Notes under the pieces: model-generated
What the model saw: the letters and a program-made list of their open reading frames with translations, nothing else
The model's database searches: none
What the model was told of the DNA's origin: nothing
Program-made: the position numbers and the translations under genes
Shown here: positions 42,426 through 51,008 of the stretch, in pieces
Layout: each line of letters opens with the position of its first letter
How positions within the stretch are numbered: position 1 is the stretch's first letter
Assembly: GCF_003065365.1 (NCBI RefSeq)
Contig: NZ_CP023276.1
Location: 1,364,001 to 1,428,000 of the forward strand
Direction: 5' to 3'
Length of the DNA stretch: 64,000 nucleotides
Origin: Polynucleobacter difficilis
Lineage (GTDB): Bacteria; Pseudomonadota; Gammaproteobacteria; Burkholderiales; Burkholderiaceae

Positions 42426-42441
42426 CTGTATACAATCACAG
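42426..42441. promoter_or_regulatory. LexA (SOS) box of lexA
   Basis: CTGTATACAATCACAG has the CTG-N10-CAG structure of the proteobacterial LexA operator. It ends one base before the lexA ATG, so bound LexA would cover the start region and autoregulate. The asparaginase start is only 31 bases away on the other side and may also be affected. Confidence 0.88.
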
Positions 42442-42442
42442 C

Positions 42443-43150
42443 ATGGACATAAACACAGCTGAATTGCTCGATTTACCCAAATTAACACCCCGCCAGGCAG
42501 AAATCCTGGCCTTGATCACTTCCGCGATACAGGAAAGCGGTTTACCGCCCACCCGCGCTGAAATCGCCACTTGCCTTGGCTTCGCATCGGCCAATGCGGC
42601 GGAAGAACATTTGCGCGCCCTAGCTCGCAAAGGCTATATCGAACTCACACCAGGCACCTCGCGCGGCATCCGCATAGCGCAGCAGCACAGCCACCCTTTT
42701 CAATTCGGCCGATCGCAGCAAATGTCCCTACCGTCGGGGGCGCTTCAGCAACTCACGCTGCCATTGATTGGACGCGTTGCAGCGGGCTCGCCCATCATGG
42801 CAGTGGAGCACATTGAAAAGTATGTGCCGATTGACCCTAGCTTATTTAGCAAAGGGGCGGATTACTTGCTGAAAGTAAAAGGTATGAGCATGCGCGACGC
42901 CGGTATTTTGGATGGCGATTATTTGGCCGTACACAAAACAACCGAGGTGCGCAACGGGGATATTGTGGTGGCCCGCATTGATGATGAAGTCACGGTTAAA
43001 CGCTGGCTGCAGAAAAAAGGCAGCAATGGGCTTGTGATTGAATTGCAGGCTGAGAATCCCGACTTTAAAAACATCACTGTAGATGCAAGGCAGCCCAATT
43101 TCGCGATTGAAGGCCAAGCCGTTGGCCTGATTCGGGCAAACGGCCTTTAA
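42443..43150 (+). CDS. lexA: SOS repressor LexA
   Basis: Repressor of the DNA-damage response that cleaves itself when stimulated by RecA filaments. The N-terminal winged helix is LTPRQAEILALITSAI and following. The cleavage bond is Ala114-Gly115 in RVAAGSP. The catalytic dyad is Ser149 (KGMSMRDAG) and Lys186 (EVTVKRW). At 235 residues it is longer than E. coli LexA (202), mainly in the linker (QQHSHPFQFGRSQQ), as in other Burkholderiales. It has an SOS box directly upstream. Confidence 0.98.
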   Translation: MDINTAELLDLPKLTPRQAEILALITSAIQESGLPPTRAEIATCLGFASANAAEEHLRALARKGYIELTPGTSRGIRIAQQHSHPFQFGRSQQMSLPSGALQQLTLPLIGRVAAGSPIMAVEHIEKYVPIDPSLFSKGADYLLKVKGMSMRDAGILDGDYLAVHKTTEVRNGDIVVARIDDEVTVKRWLQKKGSNGLVIELQAENPDFKNITVDARQPNFAIEGQAVGLIRANGL

Positions 43151-43166
43151 TACAAAGCCTTACCCC

Positions 43167-43628
43167 TTAGCGCTTAGTTGGCGCAATGACATTGGCATTT
43201 TTAGGCGAAGCCGTAATGGTGATGATCGATTTAGGTCCTGTTAAAGAGCCTTCATTAATCTCAACCGTCGAGGTTCGCTCGCCTTTGGTGAACACCAAAA
43301 TACTAGTCTTCGATTTAACGGCTGTAACGGTAGTCCATCCTGACTTGGGATACTCCGCCTGGAAAAAAGCATAAATATCGGTCGGGCTTTGCAAGCCATT
43401 GAGAACAACGCGACCAACCCAATTATCACCACGGCCAATAATTAAAGAGTCAGTACCCATGATGCGCGCTCCAGCAGGAAGTGGCATATCACCCAAGAGC
43501 TGAGCCTGAATTTGATTGACCTCGTCTGGCGTACCGGTTGGAGAGTCGCCTGAAGAGGCACAACCGCTCAGCAAAAGTGCTGTGCAAAGCATCGGCGCTA
43601 GGCAGGTATTTAGCTTTAGAGAGGTCAT
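43167..43628 (-). CDS. Lipoprotein of unknown function
   Basis: A 153-residue predicted lipoprotein. The signal peptide ends in the lipobox LLLSGC near residue 23, followed by an Asp/Thr-rich linker. The mature part has PLPAGARIMGTDSLIIGRGD and a Tyr/Trp-rich segment (IYAFFQAEYPKSGWTTV) like a small alpha-beta fold. No family was recognised with certainty. The ATG at 43628 is preferred over an in-frame GTG two codons upstream. It lies 55 bases after the zinc-ribbon gene on the same strand, so it may belong to the CHAT cluster. It converges on lexA with 16 bases between stops. Confidence 0.72.
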   Translation of the reverse strand: MTSLKLNTCLAPMLCTALLLSGCASSGDSPTGTPDEVNQIQAQLLGDMPLPAGARIMGTDSLIIGRGDNWVGRVVLNGLQSPTDIYAFFQAEYPKSGWTTVTAVKSKTSILVFTKGERTSTVEINEGSLTGPKSIITITASPKNANVIAPTKR

Positions 43629-43683
43629 GGGCACATCCGGTTGTGATTGAACAGTAACATTGTAAGTATTGTGGGCGAATCAA

Positions 43684-44472
43684 TCAATCGCCTAAAAAGC
43701 CCTTAAAACCGGTATAGATCGATATGCCTGTAGTAACGAGTGCAACTGCAGTACTTCCAAAGTTATGCAGCCTCTTCATAATGATTTCGACAGATTGGGG
43801 TGATAACTTTCCTTCGGCAAAACCCTTCACGAGCGAATCCAAGATGGCAGGGGCAACTTTGGCGCGACGGCGCTGCATTTTTTTAGTGAACGCGATACCA
43901 CCGAACAGCATACCCGTCAGAAAGCTAAACGAAATACTCGCTGCATACTCAACTACTTCACGCCATTCAAACGCATTCTGAGGCAGTATCGGCGTGCGGT
44001 CGACTATGCTGGTGATCCAGCTCATGCCAATGACTGAAGCTAGTGCAAGAATGGCCACACCTATAAACCAAGCCAGCACCGAACGCTTACGCGAACTAAA
44101 TAAAAAGTATCCGAACGGCAATGGCAAGACAATCGAAATGAGTCTTAGGTAAACAATATTCGTGTCATAGACAATGGTGATTACGGCATGCGCTACTAAC
44201 AATAAAATCAAGGGCAAGACGATAAAGCCAGCAATGTCTAGCAATAACCAGGCAAGGCTGCGTTTCTCTGACTGCGCTGACTGCTGGTCGAGCAGCTGCT
44301 CTAGCTCTCGAATCCGATCTTCATAGGCAAGGTGATCGGGGATCTCGGACAAACGCATTTCCAAGTCGGATACTTTTGCCATCATCGGCTTAAAGAGATA
44401 CAGATCTCGCGTGCAGGTCTTACACACCGACGCCTCCGCTTGAACTTCTGAGAGGCAATAAGGGCACTGCAT
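43684..44472 (-). CDS. Zinc-ribbon multi-pass membrane protein
   Basis: Unrecognised 262-residue protein. It begins with a zinc ribbon (CPYC, then CKTC; residues 3-21), then a short coiled-coil-like segment (SDLEMRLSEIPDHLAYEDR). Four hydrophobic helices follow at about 73-98, 107-124, 130-152 and 175-197. A basic cytosolic segment (KKMQRRRAKVAP) and a last hydrophobic stretch near 242-259 complete it. The start overlaps the stop of the Ig-like gene by one base (TAATG), implying coupled translation. Probably an inner-membrane partner of the exported proteins encoded upstream; the function is unknown. Confidence 0.75.
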   Translation of the reverse strand: MQCPYCLSEVQAEASVCKTCTRDLYLFKPMMAKVSDLEMRLSEIPDHLAYEDRIRELEQLLDQQSAQSEKRSLAWLLLDIAGFIVLPLILLLVAHAVITIVYDTNIVYLRLISIVLPLPFGYFLFSSRKRSVLAWFIGVAILALASVIGMSWITSIVDRTPILPQNAFEWREVVEYAASISFSFLTGMLFGGIAFTKKMQRRRAKVAPAILDSLVKGFAEGKLSPQSVEIIMKRLHNFGSTAVALVTTGISIYTGFKGFLGD

Positions 44473-44912
44473 TACTTCGTCACCACAATAGTAACCACGC
44501 TATTCGTCTCACGTCCCTCTGTGTCTTTGGCGGTAATGCGAATGGTGTGGGTTCCAGGGGGCACCTCTGCCTTGCTGAATTGAATGCCAGAAGCGGTAAT
44601 GGATGATTTCAAGCGGGGCGTAAGATCGACAAAGGGGGATTTCATATAAACAACTTTGACCGAATTGGGGTCAATTTTTTCACCGCCGCGCGCCTCTAAG
44701 CTCACCTTAAAATCAAATGGCGATTGCACGGGCGTATCTGCCTCTGGTGAAATCAACTTTACGGCTGGACCACGGGAAATACCGCGCGTTGCTAAGGCTC
44801 CTGCCGCAGGCGGTAAAGCAGCTTCTTTTGCACTGATTAACGGAGCGGCTGACAAGGGCGCGCACATCGCTGCTGCAAGCCCCACAAAAAATACATACTT
44901 AATTGCTTTCAT
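44472..44912 (-). CDS. Periplasmic Ig-like domain protein
   Basis: Small exported protein (146 residues). A signal peptide (MKAIKYVFFVGLAAAMCAPL, cleavage near Ala-Ala-Pro) precedes a linker. A single Ig-like beta domain follows, with PAVKLISPEADTPVQSPFDF and the terminal PPGTHTIRITAKDTEGRE typical of bacterial Ig/cadherin-like modules. No catalytic motif is visible, so a binding or structural role is likely. It lies 33 bases after the CHAT gene and is translationally coupled to the zinc-ribbon gene, so the three are one unit. Confidence 0.78.
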   Translation of the reverse strand: MKAIKYVFFVGLAAAMCAPLSAAPLISAKEAALPPAAGALATRGISRGPAVKLISPEADTPVQSPFDFKVSLEARGGEKIDPNSVKVVYMKSPFVDLTPRLKSSITASGIQFSKAEVPPGTHTIRITAKDTEGRETNSVVTIVVTK

Positions 44913-44945
44913 ATCGTTCCCCTAGATATTTGAAATCATAATCAA

Positions 44946-47900
44946 TTAGTCGCCCACCACGACAAACGGAGCCCAAAACAGTGGATGCGCATAGCTGTAT
45001 TTCATTGCCTTACCTTCGCCCATGCCGCCTTGGTCTATTTGACCCAGCATAGCCTGCCTCAGCGCTTCTGATTTAGCCAAAGTTTTGTCACTTTGCTGCC
45101 GCTTAAATAGATCGGTCATCAAGCCGCGCGAGGCAGCGGAATCAACCGGCCAATTTGAGACGAGCAGCGCCTTTGCTCCGGCAAAGAAAAACGCCCTGCC
45201 CAAACCGGATACCGCCTCAGAGCCAGCACCCTCACCCGAAGCAGTATTGCATGCAGACAGAACAACCCAATCCGCATTTAACTTTAGAGTTAAAACCATA
45301 TCCATGGTCAATAGCCCATCATCCGCATCGCCTGTGACTTCTGGCGAAGATAGCGCTAGTGCTGGTTGCGTTAAACCGTTTAGCTCACCAGGAACGAGGC
45401 CGTGGGTAGAAAACATCACCACTTTTCGATCAGATAGATCCATACCCATTACCTGTTTAACGCTCGCCTGTTTATGCAGATAGATATCCCCTGATGTAGC
45501 GCCAACGGCCCTCGCAATATCCTGAATCTCATCACTCGTATCCGGCAACCTGGGCAATAGGGCCAACTCCGCAGAACTGACGCCTGCTGTTTTTGGGGCG
45601 TTTCTTAACTTCAAAGGAACGCCCCGCGTTGCTAGCTGAGTGGGTTTCATTGCCTTATCCGCTGACTTTTGCTGCGCGGCACTGAAATACGGATCACCAA
45701 AACCGACAAAGCTTTTCCGATTGGCATCGCCCTCAGGCAAATTTCTGAGAGCCGTGAGTGCGGTGACCGATGGAATTTGACCAATTGCAATATCACGGGC
45801 TAGCCATGGAATCGATTTATATCCGGCAAATGGAACTCCAGCTTTAGCGGGTTGTGCTGAAGCCTTAGTCACCAAGACGGACAGTGGTAGCTGGCCTAAC
45901 TCAGCATGAGGCACAACCAACAACACCTTTTTGCCTTGAAGGCTTGCGGCAACGGGCTCTAAAATTTGCTGGTACAACTGATGCGCGGCCGCAATGTCAA
46001 AGGGCGGTATTTCATCAATGGTCGATACACCCGGATCAAGTGATTTTCTAAGTTGAGTTACCTGCTTTGCCATTTGGGCACGGCCAATCGGAATCTGAAT
46101 AAATTGAGCGGGGCCCTGTTTGCTAATTGACCAAACATAACCAACCTGATCGCCAAAATACCAAGACACCAATACTTCGTCGCTGCGTAACAACTTTTGG
46201 GTACGCTCAACACTTGCTGGCTTTGGCTCGACTAACTCAGCATAGTCGGGAAATTTCTTTTCAATTTCTTTTTTAATCTTCTCTCGCTCGGCTTTAAACG
46301 CAACGATATCGCTTCGAATCTTCGCTTGAACTGCAGGCAACTGCTGATCGGGTGATGCGGACAATAGTCCCGTCAACAACTCCGAGAGTGTATTGATGCG
46401 GCGCTGTAAATCTTGCTCGTTGCGCGCTAGACTAGCCAATTGAGGATCTTTAATATTGGCACGGGCAGCACTAGCCGTTAAAGCACGCTGAACCCCGCTT
46501 CCCCTTGCTAGATCAGCAATGGCGAAAGACTCCGCTGCTGCAGCTCCAGCTTGCGTCGGCTCAGACTGCGCCGTCTTAGCCAACACAGCCAAATAACTCT
46601 CCAACAAATACGTCATGCGTTGCTGTTGCTTTACGCTACTCGTATCGTTTTCAGCATCATTACGAGCCTGATCTATCAATATGGGAATAGATTGCTTATA
46701 GGCGCTACCTGCTTCCTGCCACTTACCCTGAGCTTGCATTGCGGATGCCTCAAAGGCCCTGACCATTGCCAAGCGGGGAGAGTTTTTATCAGCTGACTTT
46801 TCCAGTCGGGATAGCATTTGATTTGCCATTAACTCAGCTTGATCTGCTTTATTCGTTTTAAGCATCGCCAAAACCCAATCAAGATCTCCAGCTAAGAAAG
46901 TTTTCGCTAGCTCAGGGTCACCTTGAATACCTGCTTGCATCTCTTCAAATGCCGTATTGGCTGTAGCATATTTTGCGTCTGCAACCAATGCAGTGCCTAG
47001 CGCGCGCCGCGCTTGCGCCATCACAAGAGAATCGTTAGGTGCGCCACCATCGGTTGCGGATTTTTTGGCTGCTTCTGCAAGTAACACTGCCTCAGCATGT
47101 CTACCCTGCTCATTCACAATTCTTGCCAACATATTGAGTGACCTTCCTACATCAGTCGAGCCACTGCCAAAACTATCGAGAGACAATTGCAAGGCCTTAC
47201 GTGCATAGTATTCTGCATCCATGAGGCGACGCTGTTGCAACAATACAAAAGCAAGATTTTGCTCTCTGCTGATAATTTGCGTAACATAAACTCGGGGATT
47301 ATTAGTGGAGTCCGCAGCCACCCTAGGACCATCGCCCAATGCATCTACTTTTGATGCTGAGTTTTTAACTTTCTCGTAACCCTGCTCCAATAAATGAATT
47401 GCCTTTCTAAACGCCCTTTCACTTTCGATCCACTTCCCTTGGGAACTAAAGTAAATACCGCGTGCACTTTCATAACCCGATTCCCAGGCAGAGCCGTAAG
47501 TTGTATAGGCATTAACCCTTCTCAAATTAAATAGAGTGGCTTCTGTGTTGTCGAGGGCATTTTTTGCGGCCTCAAAATTTCCGGCATTTGCATATGCGGT
47601 TGTTAGCAGTCGCCCAATGCTAATTTGAATCCCACCAGATCTGGGTAGATTACTAATTTGAAATGCTTTAGCGCGCTCATATGCCTTAATAGCATTCGTG
47701 TTTTTGCCTCCTAGGCCTTCATAGACGCCTAACTGAATAAGGTCCTCTAAATGCAGGCGAGGCTCTTTGGATGGATACTTTTCTACGGTTAACGTTGTGT
47801 CAGCAATGGCTTCAGCCATCTTCCCCAGATCTTGATAGGCCTTCGCGCGTTTGTAATAGAAGGTATTCAGTACTTCTTTATCTTCAGTAATGGGAACTGG

Positions 47901-48134
47901 TGTGGCAACGATCGCCTTGGCTTTATCAACCTCTGTGACATTAGGCTTGCTTTGCTGTAAGACCTTCAAAATATCTTTGATGTCCCGAGGTGGCGGCTTT
48001 ACTTTTTCAAGATCAATTGCAGTCTCTTGCTTACTGGAAGATGCTCCTTGAGCAAACGCGGTAGGGACGGCAAAAACAATAGCCGCAAGCAAAGTTGCAG
48101 ATAAATAGGCGCTGGAAAGTATTTTTTGAGCCAT
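44946..48134 (-). CDS. Exported TPR-CHAT domain protein (caspase-like peptidase)
   Basis: Large protein of 1062 residues. A Sec signal peptide (cleavage near AFA-QG, residue 29) is followed by a long helical region of TPR-like repeats (about 85-560), a coiled-coil segment (about 590-680), and a C-terminal CHAT domain (about 750-1062). The caspase-type dyad is present as His911 (FSTHGLVPGE) and Cys962 (LSACNTASGEG), and the domain ends HPLFWAPFVVVG, as in active CHAT proteins. Related CHAT proteins act as proteases in stress or defence pathways; export of this one argues for an envelope role. Substrate unknown. It has a clear promoter and a GAGGGG Shine-Dalgarno. Confidence 0.9.
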   Translation of the reverse strand: MAQKILSSAYLSATLLAAIVFAVPTAFAQGASSSKQETAIDLEKVKPPPRDIKDILKVLQQSKPNVTEVDKAKAIVATPVPITEDKEVLNTFYYKRAKAYQDLGKMAEAIADTTLTVEKYPSKEPRLHLEDLIQLGVYEGLGGKNTNAIKAYERAKAFQISNLPRSGGIQISIGRLLTTAYANAGNFEAAKNALDNTEATLFNLRRVNAYTTYGSAWESGYESARGIYFSSQGKWIESERAFRKAIHLLEQGYEKVKNSASKVDALGDGPRVAADSTNNPRVYVTQIISREQNLAFVLLQQRRLMDAEYYARKALQLSLDSFGSGSTDVGRSLNMLARIVNEQGRHAEAVLLAEAAKKSATDGGAPNDSLVMAQARRALGTALVADAKYATANTAFEEMQAGIQGDPELAKTFLAGDLDWVLAMLKTNKADQAELMANQMLSRLEKSADKNSPRLAMVRAFEASAMQAQGKWQEAGSAYKQSIPILIDQARNDAENDTSSVKQQQRMTYLLESYLAVLAKTAQSEPTQAGAAAAESFAIADLARGSGVQRALTASAARANIKDPQLASLARNEQDLQRRINTLSELLTGLLSASPDQQLPAVQAKIRSDIVAFKAEREKIKKEIEKKFPDYAELVEPKPASVERTQKLLRSDEVLVSWYFGDQVGYVWSISKQGPAQFIQIPIGRAQMAKQVTQLRKSLDPGVSTIDEIPPFDIAAAHQLYQQILEPVAASLQGKKVLLVVPHAELGQLPLSVLVTKASAQPAKAGVPFAGYKSIPWLARDIAIGQIPSVTALTALRNLPEGDANRKSFVGFGDPYFSAAQQKSADKAMKPTQLATRGVPLKLRNAPKTAGVSSAELALLPRLPDTSDEIQDIARAVGATSGDIYLHKQASVKQVMGMDLSDRKVVMFSTHGLVPGELNGLTQPALALSSPEVTGDADDGLLTMDMVLTLKLNADWVVLSACNTASGEGAGSEAVSGLGRAFFFAGAKALLVSNWPVDSAASRGLMTDLFKRQQSDKTLAKSEALRQAMLGQIDQGGMGEGKAMKYSYAHPLFWAPFVVVGD

Positions 48135-48175
48135 ACACTTGTCCCCTCAAAAGGCGTTTTTCAATGCCCTTATAA

Positions 48176-48203
48176 ATTATAGGACTATTGATGGTAACTC
48201 AAA
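48176..48203 (-). promoter_or_regulatory. Sigma-70 promoter of the CHAT gene cluster
   Basis: On the minus strand a consensus TATAAT (48181-48176) follows TTGAGT (48202-48197) after 15 bases, or TTTGAG (48203-48198) after 16. Transcription would start near 48169, about 35 bases before the CHAT start codon. Confidence 0.6.
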
Positions 48204-48227
48204 CGATGGGGGGCGCAGAAATGTATT

Positions 48228-48301
48228 TGGAGGCGCGTGAGGGAATCGAACCCCCGTACGAAGCTTTGCAGGCTCCTGCCTAACCACTCGGCCAACGCGC
48301 C
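48228..48301 (-). tRNA. tRNA-Cys (GCA)
   Basis: Cloverleaf with acceptor stem GGCGCGT/ACGCGCC, anticodon loop CTGCAAA (anticodon GCA), a TTCGATT T-loop, and an encoded CCA end at 48230-48228. It lies 49 bases after tRNA-Gly on the same strand. Confidence 0.98.
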
Positions 48302-48320
48302 ACATACTTTGAAACAAAAT

Positions 48321-48342
48321 GGGAAGCTTTTCAGGGCTTCCC
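48321..48342. other. Hairpin between the two tRNAs
   Basis: GGGAAGC (48321-48327) and GCTTCCC (48336-48342) form a perfect 7-bp stem with an 8-base loop, without a T-run. In the joint tRNA precursor it may guide processing; that is inference. Confidence 0.5.
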
Positions 48343-48350
48343 ATCGAACT

Positions 48351-48426
48351 TGGAGCGGGAAAGGAGGTTCGAACTCCCGACCTATACCTTGGCAAGGTAT
48401 CGCTCTACCAGCTGAGCTATTCCCGC
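48351..48426 (-). tRNA. tRNA-Gly (GCC)
   Basis: Acceptor stem GCGGGAA with TTCCCGC, anticodon loop TTGCCAA (anticodon GCC), a TTCGAAC T-loop and an encoded CCA at 48353-48351. The order pgsA, tRNA-Gly, tRNA-Cys matches the E. coli uvrC-pgsA-glyW-cysT locus. Confidence 0.98.
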
Positions 48427-48522
48427 GTAACAGGGCAACAGTTTAGCAAACTATTGAGCTCTGCGCCGTATTTAATGCCCATTCGTAAATTTAAGACCCC
48501 GGAGTCTTATGTAATCAAGCCC

Positions 48523-49098
48523 CTACTCCGACTTACCCAGCAATTGGGGCAGCGCTTTTTGCAAATAATAGAACATGGACCATAGGGTTAAAAACGCCGC
48601 TACCCAGATTAGCCATGTGCCGATTAATGCAGCGCTCAACCAACCAAACAGTGTTCCGTCAAATAACAGAAAAGGAATTGCTACCAGCTGCGCGGTGGTT
48701 TTCAATTTACCCACCATATGCACTGCCACACTTTTACTGGCACCCACTTGCGCCATCCACTCCCGGAGTGCAGAGATGGTAATTTCGCGACCAATAATGA
48801 CCAGGGCCACCCACACTTGAACGCGGTCCATATTTAACAGCACAAGCAAGGCAGCAGCTACGATCAATTTATCGGCGACGGGATCTAAAAATTGTCCAAA
48901 AGCCGATTCTTGTTTCATGCGGCGGGCTAAATAACCGTCGAGCCAATCGGTCACCGCAGCAAAGATAAAAAGGGCGGTAGCCAATGCATTTTTTTCCGGC
49001 ATGCTGAGCCAGCTCGCAGGCAGATAAAAAATCGTGACCAAGAGCGGTATCGCTGCGACGCGCAGCCACGTTAAGGCGATGGGAAGATTAAACGGCAT
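48523..49098 (-). CDS. pgsA: CDP-diacylglycerol-glycerol-3-phosphate phosphatidyltransferase
   Basis: Integral membrane enzyme making phosphatidylglycerophosphate, the committed step to phosphatidylglycerol and cardiolipin. The CDP-alcohol phosphatidyltransferase signature is visible as DWLDGYLARR followed by GQFLDPVADK. The 191 residues compare with 182 in E. coli. It lies 32 bases after uvrC and is followed by two tRNA genes. Confidence 0.95.
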   Translation of the reverse strand: MPFNLPIALTWLRVAAIPLLVTIFYLPASWLSMPEKNALATALFIFAAVTDWLDGYLARRMKQESAFGQFLDPVADKLIVAAALLVLLNMDRVQVWVALVIIGREITISALREWMAQVGASKSVAVHMVGKLKTTAQLVAIPFLLFDGTLFGWLSAALIGTWLIWVAAFLTLWSMFYYLQKALPQLLGKSE

Positions 49099-49130
49099 GG
49101 CGCTAGGATAACCGAAGGCAGCGGCATTCC

Positions 49131-51008
49131 TTAATGTAATTGCTGGTAAATCTGCTCCGCCAAGGTCAAGGAAATACCGTCTACCGTAGCCAGCTCTTCC
49201 ATGCTGGCATTGGAGACGCCACGCAGCCCTCCAAAACGAGCCAGCAAGGCCTGCCGTCGTTTTGCGCCGATGCCTTCAATCTCTTCGAGGCGCGAGACGG
49301 TCCGTGCCTTTGCCCGCTTTGCCCGCATTCCGGTAATGGCGAAACGGTGTGCCTCATCCCGTATTTGCGCAATCAGCATCAGTGCCGCACTCTCCCGCCC
49401 CAGATCGAGTGATGGGCGGCCGTCGGCAAAGATCAGGGATTCAAGGCCAACCTTCCGAGCCTCTCCTTTGGCAACGCCCACAATCAATCCCAGATCCATG
49501 CCCAACTCAGCAAAGACTTGGCGAGCCATTTCTACTTGGCCTTTGCCACCATCGATGAGAATGAGTTGCGGCATTTTGTCTGGCGGAATTTCTTGGTAAC
49601 TGGCATATCGGCGCTGCAATACCTGCCGCATGGCTGCGTAATCATCACCCGGTGTAATGTCGTTGATATTGAAGCGACGGTACTCGCTCGATTGCATTTC
49701 ATTTTTTGCGTACACCACGCACGAGGCTTGGGTTGCTTCGCCGGAGGTATGGCTAATATCAAAACACTCGACGCGCAATTGCTCCACACCCTCTACATCT
49801 AAACCAAGGACATCCAGCAAGGCACGCGCCTTAGCCAGTTGGCCACCGGTCTCCACTAAGCGCTTAGCCAAGGCTATCTTGGCATTGCCTTCTGCCATAC
49901 CAAGCCAGTGGCGGCGTTGGCCTTGAGGCTGGTGCAAAAAAGTAATCTTTTTTCCTGCTTGCGCATTTAAGCTGTCTTGCAACAGCGATTGCTCTTCGCC
50001 AGAGGAAATGGCATGGCTCAAAACAATGACGCTGGGCATTAACTTAGTGTCACTCGCTTCGCCATCTAAATAATGCTGCTGAATAAATGCTTCTAAAATT
50101 TCAACGGAGCTGGGTAGCTCGCCCGCTGCCGAACGCAGATTTTTAGGAAAGTAGGTGCGATCGCCTAAATGCCGGCCACCGCGCACCATTGCCAGATTGA
50201 CGCAAATCATGCCTTCCAGTTCAGCTGCCGCCAAAATATCAACGTCGCCCTCGCCATCGGCAACGGTATCCATCGATTGCTGCTGCAGCACGCTGGAGAG
50301 ATCAGCAATCCGATCCCGAATCACTGCAGCCATCTCAAAATCCAATGCATCGCTATGGAGCAGCATTTCACGCTCGAGTTCCGATAGAACTTGGCCGTGA
50401 TCCCCTTCTAAAAATCGGGTTGCTTGATTCACATCACTGGCATATTGTCCGGCAGTCAGCATGCCAACGCATGGGGCACTGCAACGGTGAATTTGGTGCA
50501 AGAGGCAGGGTCGTGTGCGATTTTTAAAAACCGTATCTTCACAAGTACGTAAGCGAAATACTTTTTGCAAAATCTGGACACTGTTGCGCACCGCCGATGA
50601 ATTCGGGAAAGGTCCAAAATAACGGTTACGCCGATCCACTTTGCCGCGGTAGGACGACAAGCGCGGGAATTGATGCCCTGTCAGCATCACATAGGGGTAA
50701 GACTTATCGTCACGAAACAAAATATTGAAGGGGGGCGCTAATTCCTTGATGAGGTTGTTCTCCAAAATCAACGCCTCGGACTCCGTCCGCGTCACCGTGG
50801 TTTCGTAGCGCGCAATTCGGCCCACCATGCGCTCAATGCGCGGCGATAATGCAGTTCGTTGAAAATAGCTGGATACTCGCTTTTTTAGGTCGCGGGCCTT
50901 ACCCACGTACAGTATCTGATCTGCTTCGTCAAAAAAGCGATATACCCCCGGCAATCCGGGAAGCCGTTTAATGTCTTGCTTGAGGGTTTCAAAAAGCGAA
51001 TTACGCAT
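49131..51008 (-). CDS. uvrC: Excinuclease ABC subunit C
   Basis: Dual-incision nuclease of nucleotide excision repair. It has an N-terminal GIY-YIG domain (LPGVYRFFDEADQILYVGKA), a UVR motif near residue 200 that binds UvrB, an RNase H-like domain containing ECFDISHTSGEATQAS, and a C-terminal helix-hairpin-helix (IEGIGAKRRQALLARFGGL). The 625 residues fit E. coli UvrC (610). The ATG at 51008 is the only reasonable start. It overlaps by two bases with the start codon of the divergent earP gene, so its promoter must lie within earP. Confidence 0.96.
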   Translation of the reverse strand: MRNSLFETLKQDIKRLPGLPGVYRFFDEADQILYVGKARDLKKRVSSYFQRTALSPRIERMVGRIARYETTVTRTESEALILENNLIKELAPPFNILFRDDKSYPYVMLTGHQFPRLSSYRGKVDRRNRYFGPFPNSSAVRNSVQILQKVFRLRTCEDTVFKNRTRPCLLHQIHRCSAPCVGMLTAGQYASDVNQATRFLEGDHGQVLSELEREMLLHSDALDFEMAAVIRDRIADLSSVLQQQSMDTVADGEGDVDILAAAELEGMICVNLAMVRGGRHLGDRTYFPKNLRSAAGELPSSVEILEAFIQQHYLDGEASDTKLMPSVIVLSHAISSGEEQSLLQDSLNAQAGKKITFLHQPQGQRRHWLGMAEGNAKIALAKRLVETGGQLAKARALLDVLGLDVEGVEQLRVECFDISHTSGEATQASCVVYAKNEMQSSEYRRFNINDITPGDDYAAMRQVLQRRYASYQEIPPDKMPQLILIDGGKGQVEMARQVFAELGMDLGLIVGVAKGEARKVGLESLIFADGRPSLDLGRESAALMLIAQIRDEAHRFAITGMRAKRAKARTVSRLEEIEGIGAKRRQALLARFGGLRGVSNASMEELATVDGISLTLAEQIYQQLH

